NCBI GenBank assembly: GCA_900555495.1
Contig: USLD01000010.1
Location: 1 to 16,581, forward strand
Reading direction: 5' to 3'
Length of the DNA: 16,581 nucleotides
Source of the DNA: an uncultured Slackia sp.
Lineage (GTDB): Bacteria; Actinomycetota; Coriobacteriia; Coriobacteriales; Eggerthellaceae
The notes under the pieces were generated by a model. It saw only the letters and a program-made list of their open reading frames with translations, did no database searches and was not told the DNA's origin. Below, one piece after another: positions 6,818 through 15,165 of this stretch. How positions within the stretch are numbered: the stretch's first letter is position 1; each line of letters starts with the position of its first letter. The position numbers were made by a program, and so were the translations under genes.

Positions 6818-7690
6818 GTGTTCGGGCCGCTGATCATCATGTATCTGTTTTTGGGAGGATGCGGAGCGGGCATGCTGCTCGTGTCCTCTCTGTGGAGCCT
6901 GGTTTTCCATGCCCGTGCCAACCGGACCTTTCGCCAGTCGGCTGCCTTCAGGACGTTTCGCAATCGCTGTTTCGTGGCGGGCACGATCGTGGTCTGCCTC
7001 GGGGCGGTGTGCCTTTTGGCCGATCTGGGAAGGCCCGAACGCTTCGTTTTGCTTTTCTTCAGGCCAAACGAGACGTATCTGACGTTCGGCACGTTCGTCT
7101 TGGCGGCGCTTGTGGGCGTTGCTGCATTTCTTTCGGCAATCAATTGCCTGTATCTGCCGCGCCTCGGCGTGCGGGCGAAAGTCGTCGCCGAGGTGCTGTG
7201 CTCGGTTTTGTCCGTGGCCGTCATGACGTATACGGGGCTTTTCCTGCAGGGGCTTTACGCCGTGGCGTTTTGGGACACGTGGCTCGTACCCGCCTTGTTC
7301 GTTCTCTCAGCGGTTTCCATGGGGATATCGGCGTGCCTGATGGTCTCGGCGTTCATGCGCGACGGTTGGTTGTACGGCCGCGACATCGGTCGCATGCATG
7401 CGATCCATGTTCTCGTGCTTATCGCCGAGGCGTTTGTGCTGGCCGCCTTTCTTGCAACGGCCGCTTTCGGGCGCGGCGAGGCGCCGGCATCGTTTGCTCT
7501 TTTGCTGCGGGAGCCGTTGTTTTCGTGGTTCGCTGCGGGCGTTGTGCTGTGCGGCCTTGCCATTCCCTTGGTCGGTGAGTTTTGCCTGATTATTCGTCGC
7601 ATCGAGCGCGTGCTTCCGCTCATCGATGCTCTGTGTATTTTCGGCGGCCTTGCCTTGAGAATCTGCATCGTTTCGGCGGGCCTGCACTGA
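6818..7690 (+). CDS. NrfD/DmsC-like membrane anchor subunit (quinol oxidation)
   Basis: A 290-residue integral membrane protein with eight predicted helices (about 4-30, 51-70, 86-109, 124-150, 154-178, 194-217, 234-258, 266-288). It fits the NrfD/PsrC polysulfide-reductase membrane family, which oxidises menaquinol and delivers electrons to a DmsB-like partner without haem. The opening MYLFLGGCGAGM and the DLGRPERF loop after helix 2 are typical. GTG 6818 is preferred: AGAGGAGGG lies 5 nt upstream and it puts helix 1 right at the N-terminus; the ATG at 6816 is out of frame. The 69-nt gap to the chaperone gene holds only small inverted repeats. It completes the A-B-D-C respiratory operon. Confidence 0.87.
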   Translation: MFGPLIIMYLFLGGCGAGMLLVSSLWSLVFHARANRTFRQSAAFRTFRNRCFVAGTIVVCLGAVCLLADLGRPERFVLLFFRPNETYLTFGTFVLAALVGVAAFLSAINCLYLPRLGVRAKVVAEVLCSVLSVAVMTYTGLFLQGLYAVAFWDTWLVPALFVLSAVSMGISACLMVSAFMRDGWLYGRDIGRMHAIHVLVLIAEAFVLAAFLATAAFGRGEAPASFALLLREPLFSWFAAGVVLCGLAIPLVGEFCLIIRRIERVLPLIDALCIFGGLALRICIVSAGLH

Positions 7691-7734
7691 GCGTGGTGCA
7701 AAGCATGCATGAATCAGCCCGCCCTGTCTGCAGC

Positions 7735-7756
7735 TTGTAGCGTCTTTCGCTACAAT
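7735..7756 (+). promoter_or_regulatory. Perfect palindrome overlapping a -10 box before the GntR gene: probable autoregulatory operator
   Basis: TTGTAGCG (7735-7742) and CGCTACAA (7748-7755) are exact reverse complements around TCTTT. The right arm overlaps TACAAT (7751-7756), a good -10 box about 46 nt before the GntR start; the -35 region is weak. YtrA-type GntR regulators usually repress their own operons through inverted repeats at the promoter, so this is the natural operator candidate. As RNA it could also be a hairpin ending the upstream operon, but it lacks a U tract. Confidence 0.6.
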
Positions 7757-7801
7757 CAAGCAGACCTTCTTCGACAAACGATACCGATGGGAACGACAAA
7801 C

Positions 7802-8203
7802 ATGCCCGAATTCAGGCTCGACGAGGCTTCCGGATTGCCCGTATGGCTTCAGTTGCGCAATAGGCTCACATATCTTATCAAGACCGGGTATTACCGTCCA
7901 GGCGAGCAGCTTCCGAGCGTGCGAAGCCTGGCGGCCGACCTTTCCATCAATTACAACACGGTCAGCAAGGCTTATGTCGATCTGGAGCATTCGGGGTATG
8001 TGAAATCGATTCGCGGACGCGGTGTGTTCGTGCGCGAAACCCCCGAGGCCTTTGATGGTGAAATGACTTCGGCAGTCGATACCGTTCTGGAGGACGCCAT
8101 CAGGCGCTGCCTTTCCATGGGCATGTCGCTTGACGAGGTCCAGTTGCGTATGATCGACATCACGCACGAAATCAAAAAGGAAATGAAAACGCGATTGCGC
8201 TAG
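7802..8203 (+). CDS. GntR-family transcriptional regulator, YtrA subfamily
   Basis: A 133-residue regulator. Residues ~13-75 form a GntR winged helix: PVWLQLRNRL, the PGEQLPSVRSLAADLSIN recognition region, NTVSKAYVDLE, and the wing GYVKSIRGRGVFV. The remainder is a short helical tail (SAVDTVLEDAIRRCLSMGMSLDEV...), far too short for FadR-, HutC- or MocR-type effector domains, which places it in the YtrA subfamily. Those regulators usually control membrane transport or cell-envelope stress genes next door. ATG 7802 gives the usual family length; longer in-frame starts (7709, 7787) would put coding sequence over the palindrome or lack family homology. The Shine-Dalgarno is weak. It is followed 12 nt later by an SPFH gene, clearly the same transcript. 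Confidence 0.9.
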   Translation: MPEFRLDEASGLPVWLQLRNRLTYLIKTGYYRPGEQLPSVRSLAADLSINYNTVSKAYVDLEHSGYVKSIRGRGVFVRETPEAFDGEMTSAVDTVLEDAIRRCLSMGMSLDEVQLRMIDITHEIKKEMKTRLR

Positions 8204-8215
8204 GAAAGGGTTGGC

Positions 8216-9148
8216 GTGAAAGAAGAGAAGAGGTCTCGTTCGCCTTTCGCACGTGAGCATAGGGCGGCGCCTATCGAGAAATACAATTCGCGCAGCGACC
8301 GTAGGACGTCGCAAAACGGCGCTATGGCGTTTTCGGCGTTCGTGTTCGTGGTTGCGTTCTGTGCAGCGTCGCTTATCGGCGTGGCCCTTGCGGGCGAGCC
8401 GGTGGTATGGGTGTTTCTGGCGGCGTTGGTCGTGGCGGTGCTCGCCGTGATGTCGATCCACATCGCCATGCAGTGGGAAAAGGTGGTCGTGCTGCGCCTG
8501 GGCAAGTTCAGCCGCACCAAAGGTCCGGGTCTGTATTTTACGATCCCGTTCATCGACCAGATTGCGCTTTCCGCCGATCAGCGCGTCATGGTGACCGGCT
8601 TCGGCGCCGAGGCCACGCTGACGAGCGACCTTGTTCCCATCAACGTGGACGCGGTGCTGTTCTGGATGGTGTGGGATGCCGAAAAAGCCTGCATGGAGGT
8701 CGAGAATTACTACGATGCGGTTTCCATGGCGGCGCAAACCGCGCTGCGCGACGCGATAGGACGCAAGAGCATCACCGATGTGACGGTCCATCGCGACAAG
8801 CTCGACCAGGAGCTGCGCGACAAGATCGAGGAGAAGGCGGGGCCCTGGGGCATTTCGATCATCTCCGTGGAAATCCGCGATATCGTCATTCCCAAAGACC
8901 TTCAGAAAGACATGGCGGCGGCGGCAAAGGCGGAACGCGAGAAAGAGGCCCGCATCATACTGGCCGAAGTGGAAAAAGACGTTGCCGCCATGTTGCTCGA
9001 AGCAACCGAGATATACCGCCAAGACAAGATGGCCTTCGAGCTGCGTTCTATGCACCTGCTAAGCGAAGGAGTGAAGGAGTCCAACGGCACGCTGGTTGTT
9101 CCCAGCGCCTACTCCGAAGGCTTCAAACGGGACAATACGGGCGAATAG
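8216..9148 (+). CDS. SPFH/stomatin-family membrane protein (slipin-like)
   Basis: A 310-residue protein with a basic N-terminus (1-35), two membrane helices (about 38-59 and 62-82) and an SPFH domain from residue 86 (QWEKVVVLRLGKFSRTKGPGLYFTIPFID, then SADQRVMV, INVDAVLFWMVWD and GISIISVEIRDIVIPKDLQ). An Ala/Glu/Lys-rich helix (about 233-265) should make the coiled coil that drives oligomerisation. Slipins build ring or cage scaffolds in membrane microdomains. The usual NfeD partner is absent; instead the gene is the second of an operon with a YtrA-type regulator. GTG 8216 has AGGAAAGGG 5 nt upstream that overlaps the regulator's stop. A role in envelope stress is inferred only from that neighbour. 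Confidence 0.9.
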   Translation: MKEEKRSRSPFAREHRAAPIEKYNSRSDRRTSQNGAMAFSAFVFVVAFCAASLIGVALAGEPVVWVFLAALVVAVLAVMSIHIAMQWEKVVVLRLGKFSRTKGPGLYFTIPFIDQIALSADQRVMVTGFGAEATLTSDLVPINVDAVLFWMVWDAEKACMEVENYYDAVSMAAQTALRDAIGRKSITDVTVHRDKLDQELRDKIEEKAGPWGISIISVEIRDIVIPKDLQKDMAAAAKAEREKEARIILAEVEKDVAAMLLEATEIYRQDKMAFELRSMHLLSEGVKESNGTLVVPSAYSEGFKRDNTGE

Positions 9149-9272
9149 GGCAAAGACGCGCAATTGGAAGCAATGCCCTGGCTACGAACGCGCAACGGCC
9201 AGCTCGGGCCATGACGCGTGTAGTAGAATAAGCGCGGTATCATCCCCAATGAGAGAGAGGATAGGGGATTGC

Positions 9273-10694
9273 ATGTCTAACACCGAATTTCTGAAAGAGG
9301 TCGATGAGTTCATCGACGAAAACTGGGAGGAAATCGTCGAGGAGATCGGCAGGCTCATCGCCATTCCCAGCGTGGTCGACTTCGATCGCGCCACGCCCGA
9401 AGACCCCAGCGGCCCCGAGGCTCACGACGGCCTTCGCGCCGCCGTCGATTTGGCGTCGCGCCTGGGCTTCGACGCATTCGACGACAAGGGCGAAATCGGC
9501 ATCGCCGACCTGAAGGGCGAAAGCGACACGCTGCTCGCCATGATTTGCCACTCCGACGTGGTCTCGCCGGGCGTCGGCTGGACGCTCGACCCGTGGACGC
9601 TTCTGCGCAAAGACGGATTCCTGCTCGGCCGCGGCACCCTCGACGACAAGGGCCCGCTCGTCGTTTCCCTGTACTGCATGAAGTTCTTCAAAGACAAGAA
9701 CTGGAAGCTCCCCTACACGCTGCGCATGCTGATCGGCACCAACGAGGAAACGGGCACGATGAAAGACGTGGCCTACTACCTTGAGAACTACCCGGCGCCG
9801 GCCTTCCTGTTCACTCCCGACGACATGTTCCCCGTCTGCTATGGCGAAAAGGGCGGCTTCGACGGCCTGATTACTTCGAAGCAGTTCGTCGGCGGCAACA
9901 TCATCGACTTCACCACCGGCGACGCTTCCACCAACGCCGTTCCCAGCCAGGCCACGCTCGTCGTGCGCGCCGATGCCGCCGAGCTGCCCGCGGCCCCCGG
10001 CATCGACATCTCCTCCGAAGGCGAATACGCGCGACTGGTATCCACCGGCCGCGGCGGCCACGCCTCCATGCCCGAAGGCACCGTGAACGCCATCGACATG
10101 CTCGTGAAATACGCCCTGGCCAATGACCTGTGCACCGAGGACGAAAACGTCTTCCTGCGCATGATCGGCCGCATCATGGACTCCACCGACGGCAGCTCGG
10201 TCGGCATCGACACGTGTGACGGGTTCTTCGATCCGCTGACCTGCATTGCGGGCACCATTCACTTCGAAGAAGGCCGCCTGAAGCTGACGATCGACATCCG
10301 CTTCCCCACCTCCACCGATCGCGACGACCTTATGGCAAAACTCGCCCCCGTCGTCGAAGAAGGCGAAGCGACGATCGAAAACCTCCTGCTCATGGAGCCT
10401 TTCCTGATGAAGCCCGACAGCCCTGCGATCAAGATCCTCGCCGAATCGTACCGCGAAGCCACCGGCCTCGACGGCGAGCCCTTCACCATCGGCGGCGGCA
10501 CCTATGCCCGCGAATTCCCGTGCGCGGCGAGCTTCGGCCCCGAAGACCCGCACGACGAGTACCCCGCATGGGTCGGCCCGATGCACGGCGCCGACGAGGG
10601 CATCTCCGAAGAGACCCTGAAGCGCGCCATGCGCACCTACATCCTGACGCTCAAGCGTCTGATGGAAATCGACCTCACCACGTTGAGCGAATAA
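9273..10694 (+). CDS. pepV: M20-family dipeptidase, PepV-like
   Basis: A 473-residue cytoplasmic zinc peptidase that removes the N-terminal residue of dipeptides and some tripeptides. The full metal-site set is present with spacing close to PepV: His93-x-Asp95 (ICHSDVV), Asp124 (GRGTLDDKGP), Glu158-Glu159 (NEETGT), Asp183 (TPDDMFPV) and His438 (GPMHGADE); His263 (GGHASMPEG) lies in the lid domain. ATG 9273 is preceded by GAGAGAGG and AGGGGA. The 124-nt gap after the SPFH gene holds a possible -10 (TAGAAT, 9224-9229) without a clear -35, so it may have its own weak promoter. Strong C preference at third positions contrasts with the reductase gene. A strong terminator follows. Confidence 0.9.
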   Translation: MSNTEFLKEVDEFIDENWEEIVEEIGRLIAIPSVVDFDRATPEDPSGPEAHDGLRAAVDLASRLGFDAFDDKGEIGIADLKGESDTLLAMICHSDVVSPGVGWTLDPWTLLRKDGFLLGRGTLDDKGPLVVSLYCMKFFKDKNWKLPYTLRMLIGTNEETGTMKDVAYYLENYPAPAFLFTPDDMFPVCYGEKGGFDGLITSKQFVGGNIIDFTTGDASTNAVPSQATLVVRADAAELPAAPGIDISSEGEYARLVSTGRGGHASMPEGTVNAIDMLVKYALANDLCTEDENVFLRMIGRIMDSTDGSSVGIDTCDGFFDPLTCIAGTIHFEEGRLKLTIDIRFPTSTDRDDLMAKLAPVVEEGEATIENLLLMEPFLMKPDSPAIKILAESYREATGLDGEPFTIGGGTYAREFPCAASFGPEDPHDEYPAWVGPMHGADEGISEETLKRAMRTYILTLKRLMEIDLTTLSE

Positions 10695-10747
10695 CGCGAC
10701 GCAAAGCAGACGAAAACGAACAAGTCCGCTGGATGGCGATCGAAAAG

Positions 10748-10780
10748 AAAGCCCGCCGAGAAAACTCGGCGGGCTTTTTC
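10748..10780 (+). terminator. Rho-independent terminator after the dipeptidase gene
   Basis: GCCCGCCGAG (10751-10760) pairs perfectly with CTCGGCGGGC (10765-10774) around an AAAA loop, flanked by AAA and followed by TTTTTC. It is a textbook terminator for the plus strand; the A-rich left flank gives some bidirectional function against the convergent transporter gene. Confidence 0.93.
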
Positions 10781-10812
10781 AATGCGACAGAATATCGTCG
10801 GGGATCGAGGGA

Positions 10813-10834
10813 AATCGGAAGAATCCTTCCGATT
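10813..10834 (-). terminator. Hairpin after the MFS transporter gene, probable terminator
   Basis: AATCGGAAG (10813-10821) and CTTCCGATT (10826-10834) pair perfectly around a 4-nt loop, 43 nt past the transporter's stop. On the minus strand the stem is followed by only a short T stretch before CCC, so termination may be modest, backed by the convergent terminator at 10748-10780. Confidence 0.6.
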
Positions 10835-10877
10835 CTCGCTTCATGCCGCCGTGCGAGAGGGCGCTCGCAAGCGTCGC

Positions 10878-12839
10878 CTACAACCCTGCGGCGACGGCCT
10901 GCACGATATTGCGACGAGAAAGCGATCCGACCAGCACGCCGTCCTCTACGACCGGCACCTTCTTGATTCGCTTGGAAGCCAACATATGGCACGCTTCGTC
11001 GAGCGAATCATCGGCCTCGACGGCGATGACATGGCGCGTCGCCATGTCCATGACGTTCAAATCAAGCATACGTGCAAGACGAATCTGGGGCTCGTCCTCA
11101 TCGGCGAAACGATACAGATTGAGCGTCGCGTCGAACAGCGACGATTCGTTGCGACCCAGGTACGACGCCACGTCGCCGTCGGACACGAAGCCTACGACGC
11201 GACGCGACGCGTCGATCACAGGAACGCCGCTCGTTTCGGTCGCGGCCAGCAAGCGGACCACGTCGCGCATCGTCGCATCGACGGTGACGTACGCGGGGTC
11301 GGTGGTCATGGCATGACGCACCGTCAGGTCTTTGTAGCCGACCTCGGCTGCGCCGCCGCGCCATGCGACCGTCGACTTCACATGTCCGACATGCGCCGTC
11401 TCCCATGTCGAAGCGCCTTCGGCGGCCTGCGTGACCTGAGGCGCAGACGCCTGCTTCTTATCGCCGCGCACGAAGACCAGAATTACCAGGAACGCGACGG
11501 CAAGCAGAACCGCAGTGGTGCAGAACGCCAGGTGGTATCCGGTATAGGCCTGGACTTGAGGCTCGGCCCCGGGAGCGACCGCCGGGCCGAACGCGGAAAT
11601 GGACACCAGCAGCGCGGTGCCGAACGAAGCGGCGACCTGGTTGAGCGTGTTCGACAAGCCTTGGGCATGCTGCAGCACGCGATTGTCGAGAGAATTGAGG
11701 CCCCAGGTATTGATCGGCGTCATAGCGAACTGCAGACCGGCGGTCAACACCGTGTACACAAGGCTGATGACCACGATATCGGTATCGATGCCCAAAGCCA
11801 CCAAGCCGGCGGCGCCGACAATCGTGACCGCGAAGCCGGGAATGGCCACGCGGCGCACGCCATAACGGTCGAACAGACGGCCAGCGACCAAGCCGAGCGC
11901 CGCACCGATCAACGCGCCCGGCAGCATCGCGACGCCCGATGCGGTGGCCGAATAGCCGCGCACGCCTTGAATATACAGCGGGGTGATGACGCCCGTACCC
12001 ATGAGCGATACCTGGATGAGCATCACGATGGCCACCGTGGTGGCGTATTTGCGCGTCTTCAGGATGTCGATTTTCAGCATAGGCTCGGGAAGCTTGAACT
12101 GGCGGCGCGCATACAAGCCCGTAACCACGACGCCGGCCGCCACCAGCACGCCCGTGACCACGAGATTGTCTCCCGAGGAGAAAGTGGACAAGCCGTACAG
12201 CAGGCACACCAGGCCCACCGACGAAAGGATCACCGAAACCGCATCGAATTTCGAGCGCTCGAAGCTACCGTAATTCTTCAGCACCTTGACGGACAGAAGC
12301 AACACCGCCACCGACAGCACGGTAACGATGACGAACAGCGCACGCCACCCCACCGAATCGACCAGAAGGCCTGCGACGGACGGGCCGATCGCCGGCGCGA
12401 AGCCGATGATCAATCCGATGACGCCCATGGCCTGGCCGCGTTTTTCGCGCGGAATGACCAGCAGGATGACGGTCATTACCATAGGCATGACCATGCCCGT
12501 GCAAGCCGCCTGCAGCACGCGGCCGAGCAGCAGCACGCTGAAATGCGGGGCGATAGCCGCAAGAAAGCTGCCGGCGGTGAACAGGCTCAAGCCCGTGATG
12601 AACAGCTGCCTCGTAGTGAAACGGCCGATAAGAAACGCCGAGAGCGGGATGACCACGGCTTCGACGAGCGAATAGCCCGACGTCAGCCACTGCACGGTGG
12701 TCGCATCGACCTGCAGTCCGTTCATGATGGCGGGCAAAGCCGGAGAAAGAAGCGTTTGGTTAAGAACGGCGAGAAGCGTGCCCGAAAGCAGCACCGCCAC
12801 GATAACAAGATCTTTGCGGGCAAGGCCCATAAAACTCAT
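10878..12839 (-). CDS. DHA2-type MFS drug:H+ antiporter fused to a C-terminal CBS-domain pair
   Basis: A 653-residue protein. Residues 1-~457 are an MFS transporter of the DHA2 (EmrB/QacA) type: NQTLLSPALPAI at 27-38 in the position of motif D1, GRFTTRQ in the first loop, LLLGRVLQ (motif B Arg), and GFAPAIGPSVAGLLVD (motif C of antiporters). Such proteins usually have 14 helices and export drugs or other amphiphiles using the proton gradient. After a linker of ~45 residues come two CBS domains (about 503-562, with MTTDPAYVTVD and VVGFVSDGDV; and 591-653, with VIAVEADDSLDEA and VPVVEDGVLVGSLSRRN), which commonly bind adenine nucleotides and gate the attached protein. The ATG at 12839 has AGGAGGTAA upstream. 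The fusion is unusual for this family; the cargo and ligand are unknown. It stands alone between two terminators. Confidence 0.9.
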   Translation of the reverse strand: MSFMGLARKDLVIVAVLLSGTLLAVLNQTLLSPALPAIMNGLQVDATTVQWLTSGYSLVEAVVIPLSAFLIGRFTTRQLFITGLSLFTAGSFLAAIAPHFSVLLLGRVLQAACTGMVMPMVMTVILLVIPREKRGQAMGVIGLIIGFAPAIGPSVAGLLVDSVGWRALFVIVTVLSVAVLLLSVKVLKNYGSFERSKFDAVSVILSSVGLVCLLYGLSTFSSGDNLVVTGVLVAAGVVVTGLYARRQFKLPEPMLKIDILKTRKYATTVAIVMLIQVSLMGTGVITPLYIQGVRGYSATASGVAMLPGALIGAALGLVAGRLFDRYGVRRVAIPGFAVTIVGAAGLVALGIDTDIVVISLVYTVLTAGLQFAMTPINTWGLNSLDNRVLQHAQGLSNTLNQVAASFGTALLVSISAFGPAVAPGAEPQVQAYTGYHLAFCTTAVLLAVAFLVILVFVRGDKKQASAPQVTQAAEGASTWETAHVGHVKSTVAWRGGAAEVGYKDLTVRHAMTTDPAYVTVDATMRDVVRLLAATETSGVPVIDASRRVVGFVSDGDVASYLGRNESSLFDATLNLYRFADEDEPQIRLARMLDLNVMDMATRHVIAVEADDSLDEACHMLASKRIKKVPVVEDGVLVGSLSRRNIVQAVAAGL

Positions 12840-12876
12840 ACGTTACCTCCTGTGAAAATAGAATTTCGATTTCGGA

Positions 12877-12917
12877 CGTAACGAATAATTTTACGATACG
12901 GAAATTCTGTATAACAA
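12877..12917 (-). promoter_or_regulatory. Promoter and possible operator of the MFS-CBS gene
   Basis: On the minus strand, TTGTTA (12912-12917) and TAAAAT (12888-12893) are 18 bp apart, about 50 nt before the start codon. CGTAA-N9-TTACG (12877-12895) is an inverted repeat lying over the -10 box, and a wider 8-bp repeat AGAATTTC/GAAATTCT (12860-12867, 12901-12908) brackets it. This suggests repressor control, perhaps by a TetR- or MarR-type protein, but no regulator gene is adjacent. Confidence 0.5.
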
Positions 12918-12923
12918 TCATTA

Positions 12924-12974
12924 CACAAAGATGCCCGGCCTCGCTTCGGCGTCAAGCCGTCGCGAGCCCGGGCA
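12924..12974 (-). terminator. Probable terminator after the xanthine permease gene
   Basis: TGCCCGG (12932-12938) pairs with CCGGGCA (12968-12974), with an inner CTCGC/GCGAG helix after one mismatch and a further small pairing in the loop. On the minus strand the stem is followed by TCTTTGT. The long GC-rich stem about 70 nt past the stop codon supports termination, though the U tract is interrupted. Confidence 0.55.
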
Positions 12975-13042
12975 ACGCAGTCGATACGAAAGCATCATCG
13001 ATGGAGGTCGACGCCTCGGCCAGAGAAAGCGGACGAACGCAG

Positions 13043-14485
13043 TTAGCTTAGCGCCGTATGTCGCTCCCCGTTCGAACCGCTCGGACCGTTCCCCGACGCA
13101 TCGGCGTCCGTTTCGTCGCCCCCTTCGAAGCGGCTGTCTTCAAGCTGCTGCTCGGCTTCGCCGGCAAGCTCGGCGCCGTCGATCGATATGGTCTTCGGAA
13201 GCGCCAGATTGGCCACGACGGCCACCAAGAACACCACGGCGACGCAGTTGTCCGCGAAAACGTTCTGCAGCATTTCGGGCAGCAGGACGAAGATGTCGGA
13301 CACCTGGGTGAAGCCGATGCCGACCGAAAGGGAAAGCGCCGCGATCAGAATATTGCGCTGCGTGAATCCGGCACGGGCGATCATCTGAAAGCCGCTCACG
13401 ATAATGTTGCCGAACATCATGATGGTGCAGCCGCCCAACACGGCCTCGGGCAGAGACGAGAACACCACGCCGATAATCGGCAGGAAGCCAGCCGCGATCA
13501 TGATGACGGCGCCCGTGGCGATGGCCTTGCGATTGACCACCTTCGTCATGGCCACAAGGCCTACGTTCTGGCTGAACGACGTGATCGGAAGGCAGCCGAA
13601 ACAGGCCGAAAGCGAGCTGACGAAGCCGTCGCAGGCAATCGAGCCCGAAAGCTCCCTCTCGCGCACTTCGCGGCGCAGCCCCACCATCGAAATAGCCGAA
13701 GTGTCGCCGATGGTCTCGGTGGCCGACACGAGGAAGATCAACGTGACCGCGATGATAGCGGAGGGCTCGAACTCAGGCGCGAACGGCATGAACTGCGGCA
13801 GTGCCAACGGCTTGGCCTGCGCGAATCCGCTCAGGTCGACCGCGCCCATGAGCAACGCGGCGATATAACCGACCACCAGCCCGAACAATACCGAGAGCTG
13901 CTTGGTCTTGCCTTTCGCCGCGACCTGGAACACCAAACACGACACCAGCGCGATGCTGCCCAAAGCGATATTTCGCGGCGAACCGAAATCAGGCGCGCCG
14001 TTTCCGCCGCCGAACGACGCGGCGCCCACGTTGAGCAGAGAGAAACCGATGGCCGTCACCACCACGGCGGCCACGATAGGCGAGATGATGCGCCGCCAAT
14101 ATTTGGCGAACAGGCCCAGCACGCCCTCGATGACGCCGCCCACCATGATGGCGCCGATGGCTGCGTTGTAGCCGTACGTGGCGGCGATGCCGCACAACAC
14201 CGTGACGAATGTGAAACTGATGCCCATGACGATCGGCAGGCCGCTTCCCAGCCTCCATACGGGAAACAGCTGAATCAGCGTGCCGATGCCTGCAATCAGC
14301 ATCGCGCTTTGGACGAGGGAGCCCGTCATGCCGTCGTCGAGGCCCGCGACGCCCGCCACGATGAAAATCGGGGCGAGATTGGCCACGAACATCGCCAGAA
14401 TATGCTGAACGCCGTAAGGAACGGAACGAAGCAGAGGCACGTCGCCGTCGAGCTTATAAAGCTCCGCGTGGTTGAATTGTTTCAT
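13043..14485 (-). CDS. pbuX: Xanthine permease, NCS2/NAT family
   Basis: A 480-residue membrane transporter that imports xanthine (possibly other purines) with protons. NCS2 signatures are clear: YGVQHIL with Gln27-His28, SATETIGDTSA with Glu257 (equivalent by eye to the substrate-binding Glu of XanQ) and the NAT motif QNVGLVAMTK at 306-315. The fold should have 14 membrane segments. The last ~50 residues form a hydrophilic, acidic, Gly/Ser-rich cytoplasmic tail, longer than I would expect. The ATG at 14485 lies only 6 nt after the xpt stop, without a strong Shine-Dalgarno of its own, so translation is probably coupled. The gene pair imports xanthine and converts it to XMP. Confidence 0.93.
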   Translation of the reverse strand: MKQFNHAELYKLDGDVPLLRSVPYGVQHILAMFVANLAPIFIVAGVAGLDDGMTGSLVQSAMLIAGIGTLIQLFPVWRLGSGLPIVMGISFTFVTVLCGIAATYGYNAAIGAIMVGGVIEGVLGLFAKYWRRIISPIVAAVVVTAIGFSLLNVGAASFGGGNGAPDFGSPRNIALGSIALVSCLVFQVAAKGKTKQLSVLFGLVVGYIAALLMGAVDLSGFAQAKPLALPQFMPFAPEFEPSAIIAVTLIFLVSATETIGDTSAISMVGLRREVRERELSGSIACDGFVSSLSACFGCLPITSFSQNVGLVAMTKVVNRKAIATGAVIMIAAGFLPIIGVVFSSLPEAVLGGCTIMMFGNIIVSGFQMIARAGFTQRNILIAALSLSVGIGFTQVSDIFVLLPEMLQNVFADNCVAVVFLVAVVANLALPKTISIDGAELAGEAEQQLEDSRFEGGDETDADASGNGPSGSNGERHTALS

Positions 14486-14491
14486 AGGCGG

Positions 14492-15127
14492 CTATGCCTC
14501 GATAGTCTCGACCACGCCGAGGACGGGCGCGTCGTCTTCGCTCGGCCACTGGTCGCGAAACGTCAGCGTTCCCGTGCCGGGGTCCATCGAATCCACGATG
14601 GCCAGAGACTCCAAGCGATAGCCTCGTTCGCGCAGGTTCCTACCGCCGGGCTGGAAACCCTTCTCGATCGCGATGCCGATGCCCTCGACCGTCGCGCCCG
14701 CCGATTCGACGATGTCGATCAGGCCGTCGAGAGCGCAGCCGTTCGCCAGGAAATCGTCGATAATCAGCACGCGGTCGTCAGGACCGATGAATTTCTTCGA
14801 CACGATCACGTTGAACACCTTGCCGTGGGTAAAGCTCTGGATGCGAGTGGAGTACACGTCGCCGTCAAGGTTGATGCTTTGCGACTTCTTGGCGAACACC
14901 ACAGGCACGCCGAAATGCTGCGCCGCAATTGCGGCGATGCCGATGCCCGACGCCTCGATCGTCAGGATCTTATTGATGGGCGCATCGGCGAAAAGCCTCT
15001 TGAACTCGGCGCCCATCTCATTGAAAAGGTCGATATCCATCTGATGGTTCAAAAAGCCGTCGACCTTCAAAACCCCTTCGGCCTTGACCACGCCGTCGCG
15101 AGCGATGCGTTCCTCCAGAAGCTTCAC
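14492..15127 (-). CDS. xpt: Xanthine phosphoribosyltransferase
   Basis: This enzyme converts xanthine plus PRPP to XMP in purine salvage. The PRPP-binding loop RVLIIDDFLANGCA is at about 119-132, against the usual LIIDDFLANGQA. VLKVDGFLNHQMD at 19-31 and EASGIGIAAIAA at 58-69 are typical of Xpt. I prefer GTG 15127 (211 residues): it aligns with the usual Xpt N-terminus and has GAGGAAAGG 9 nt upstream. ATG 15157 would add ten residues and lacks a Shine-Dalgarno, and the longer open frame back to 15349 crosses the upstream terminator. The C-terminus is slightly extended. It is first gene of the operon with the permease. Confidence 0.93.
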   Translation of the reverse strand: MKLLEERIARDGVVKAEGVLKVDGFLNHQMDIDLFNEMGAEFKRLFADAPINKILTIEASGIGIAAIAAQHFGVPVVFAKKSQSINLDGDVYSTRIQSFTHGKVFNVIVSKKFIGPDDRVLIIDDFLANGCALDGLIDIVESAGATVEGIGIAIEKGFQPGGRNLRERGYRLESLAIVDSMDPGTGTLTFRDQWPSEDDAPVLGVVETIEA

Positions 15128-15165
15128 CCTGTCCCGCCTTTCCTCAAACTTCGTCATTCGAACGG

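Noticed and set aside
5027..6910. 627-residue antisense frame across the FeS subunit and chaperone genes
   Set aside because: It spans two intact recognised genes and an intergenic hairpin; Arg/His/Ala-rich composition marks it as a shadow.
9147..9179. AGGGCA/TGCCCT inverted repeat just after the SPFH gene as a terminator
   Set aside because: Only six pairs with a 21-nt loop and no T run; likely chance.
10782..12881. 699-residue frame opposite the MFS-CBS gene
   Set aside because: It is very rich in Arg, His, Asp and Gln with no motif, and starts inside a terminator region; a shadow frame.
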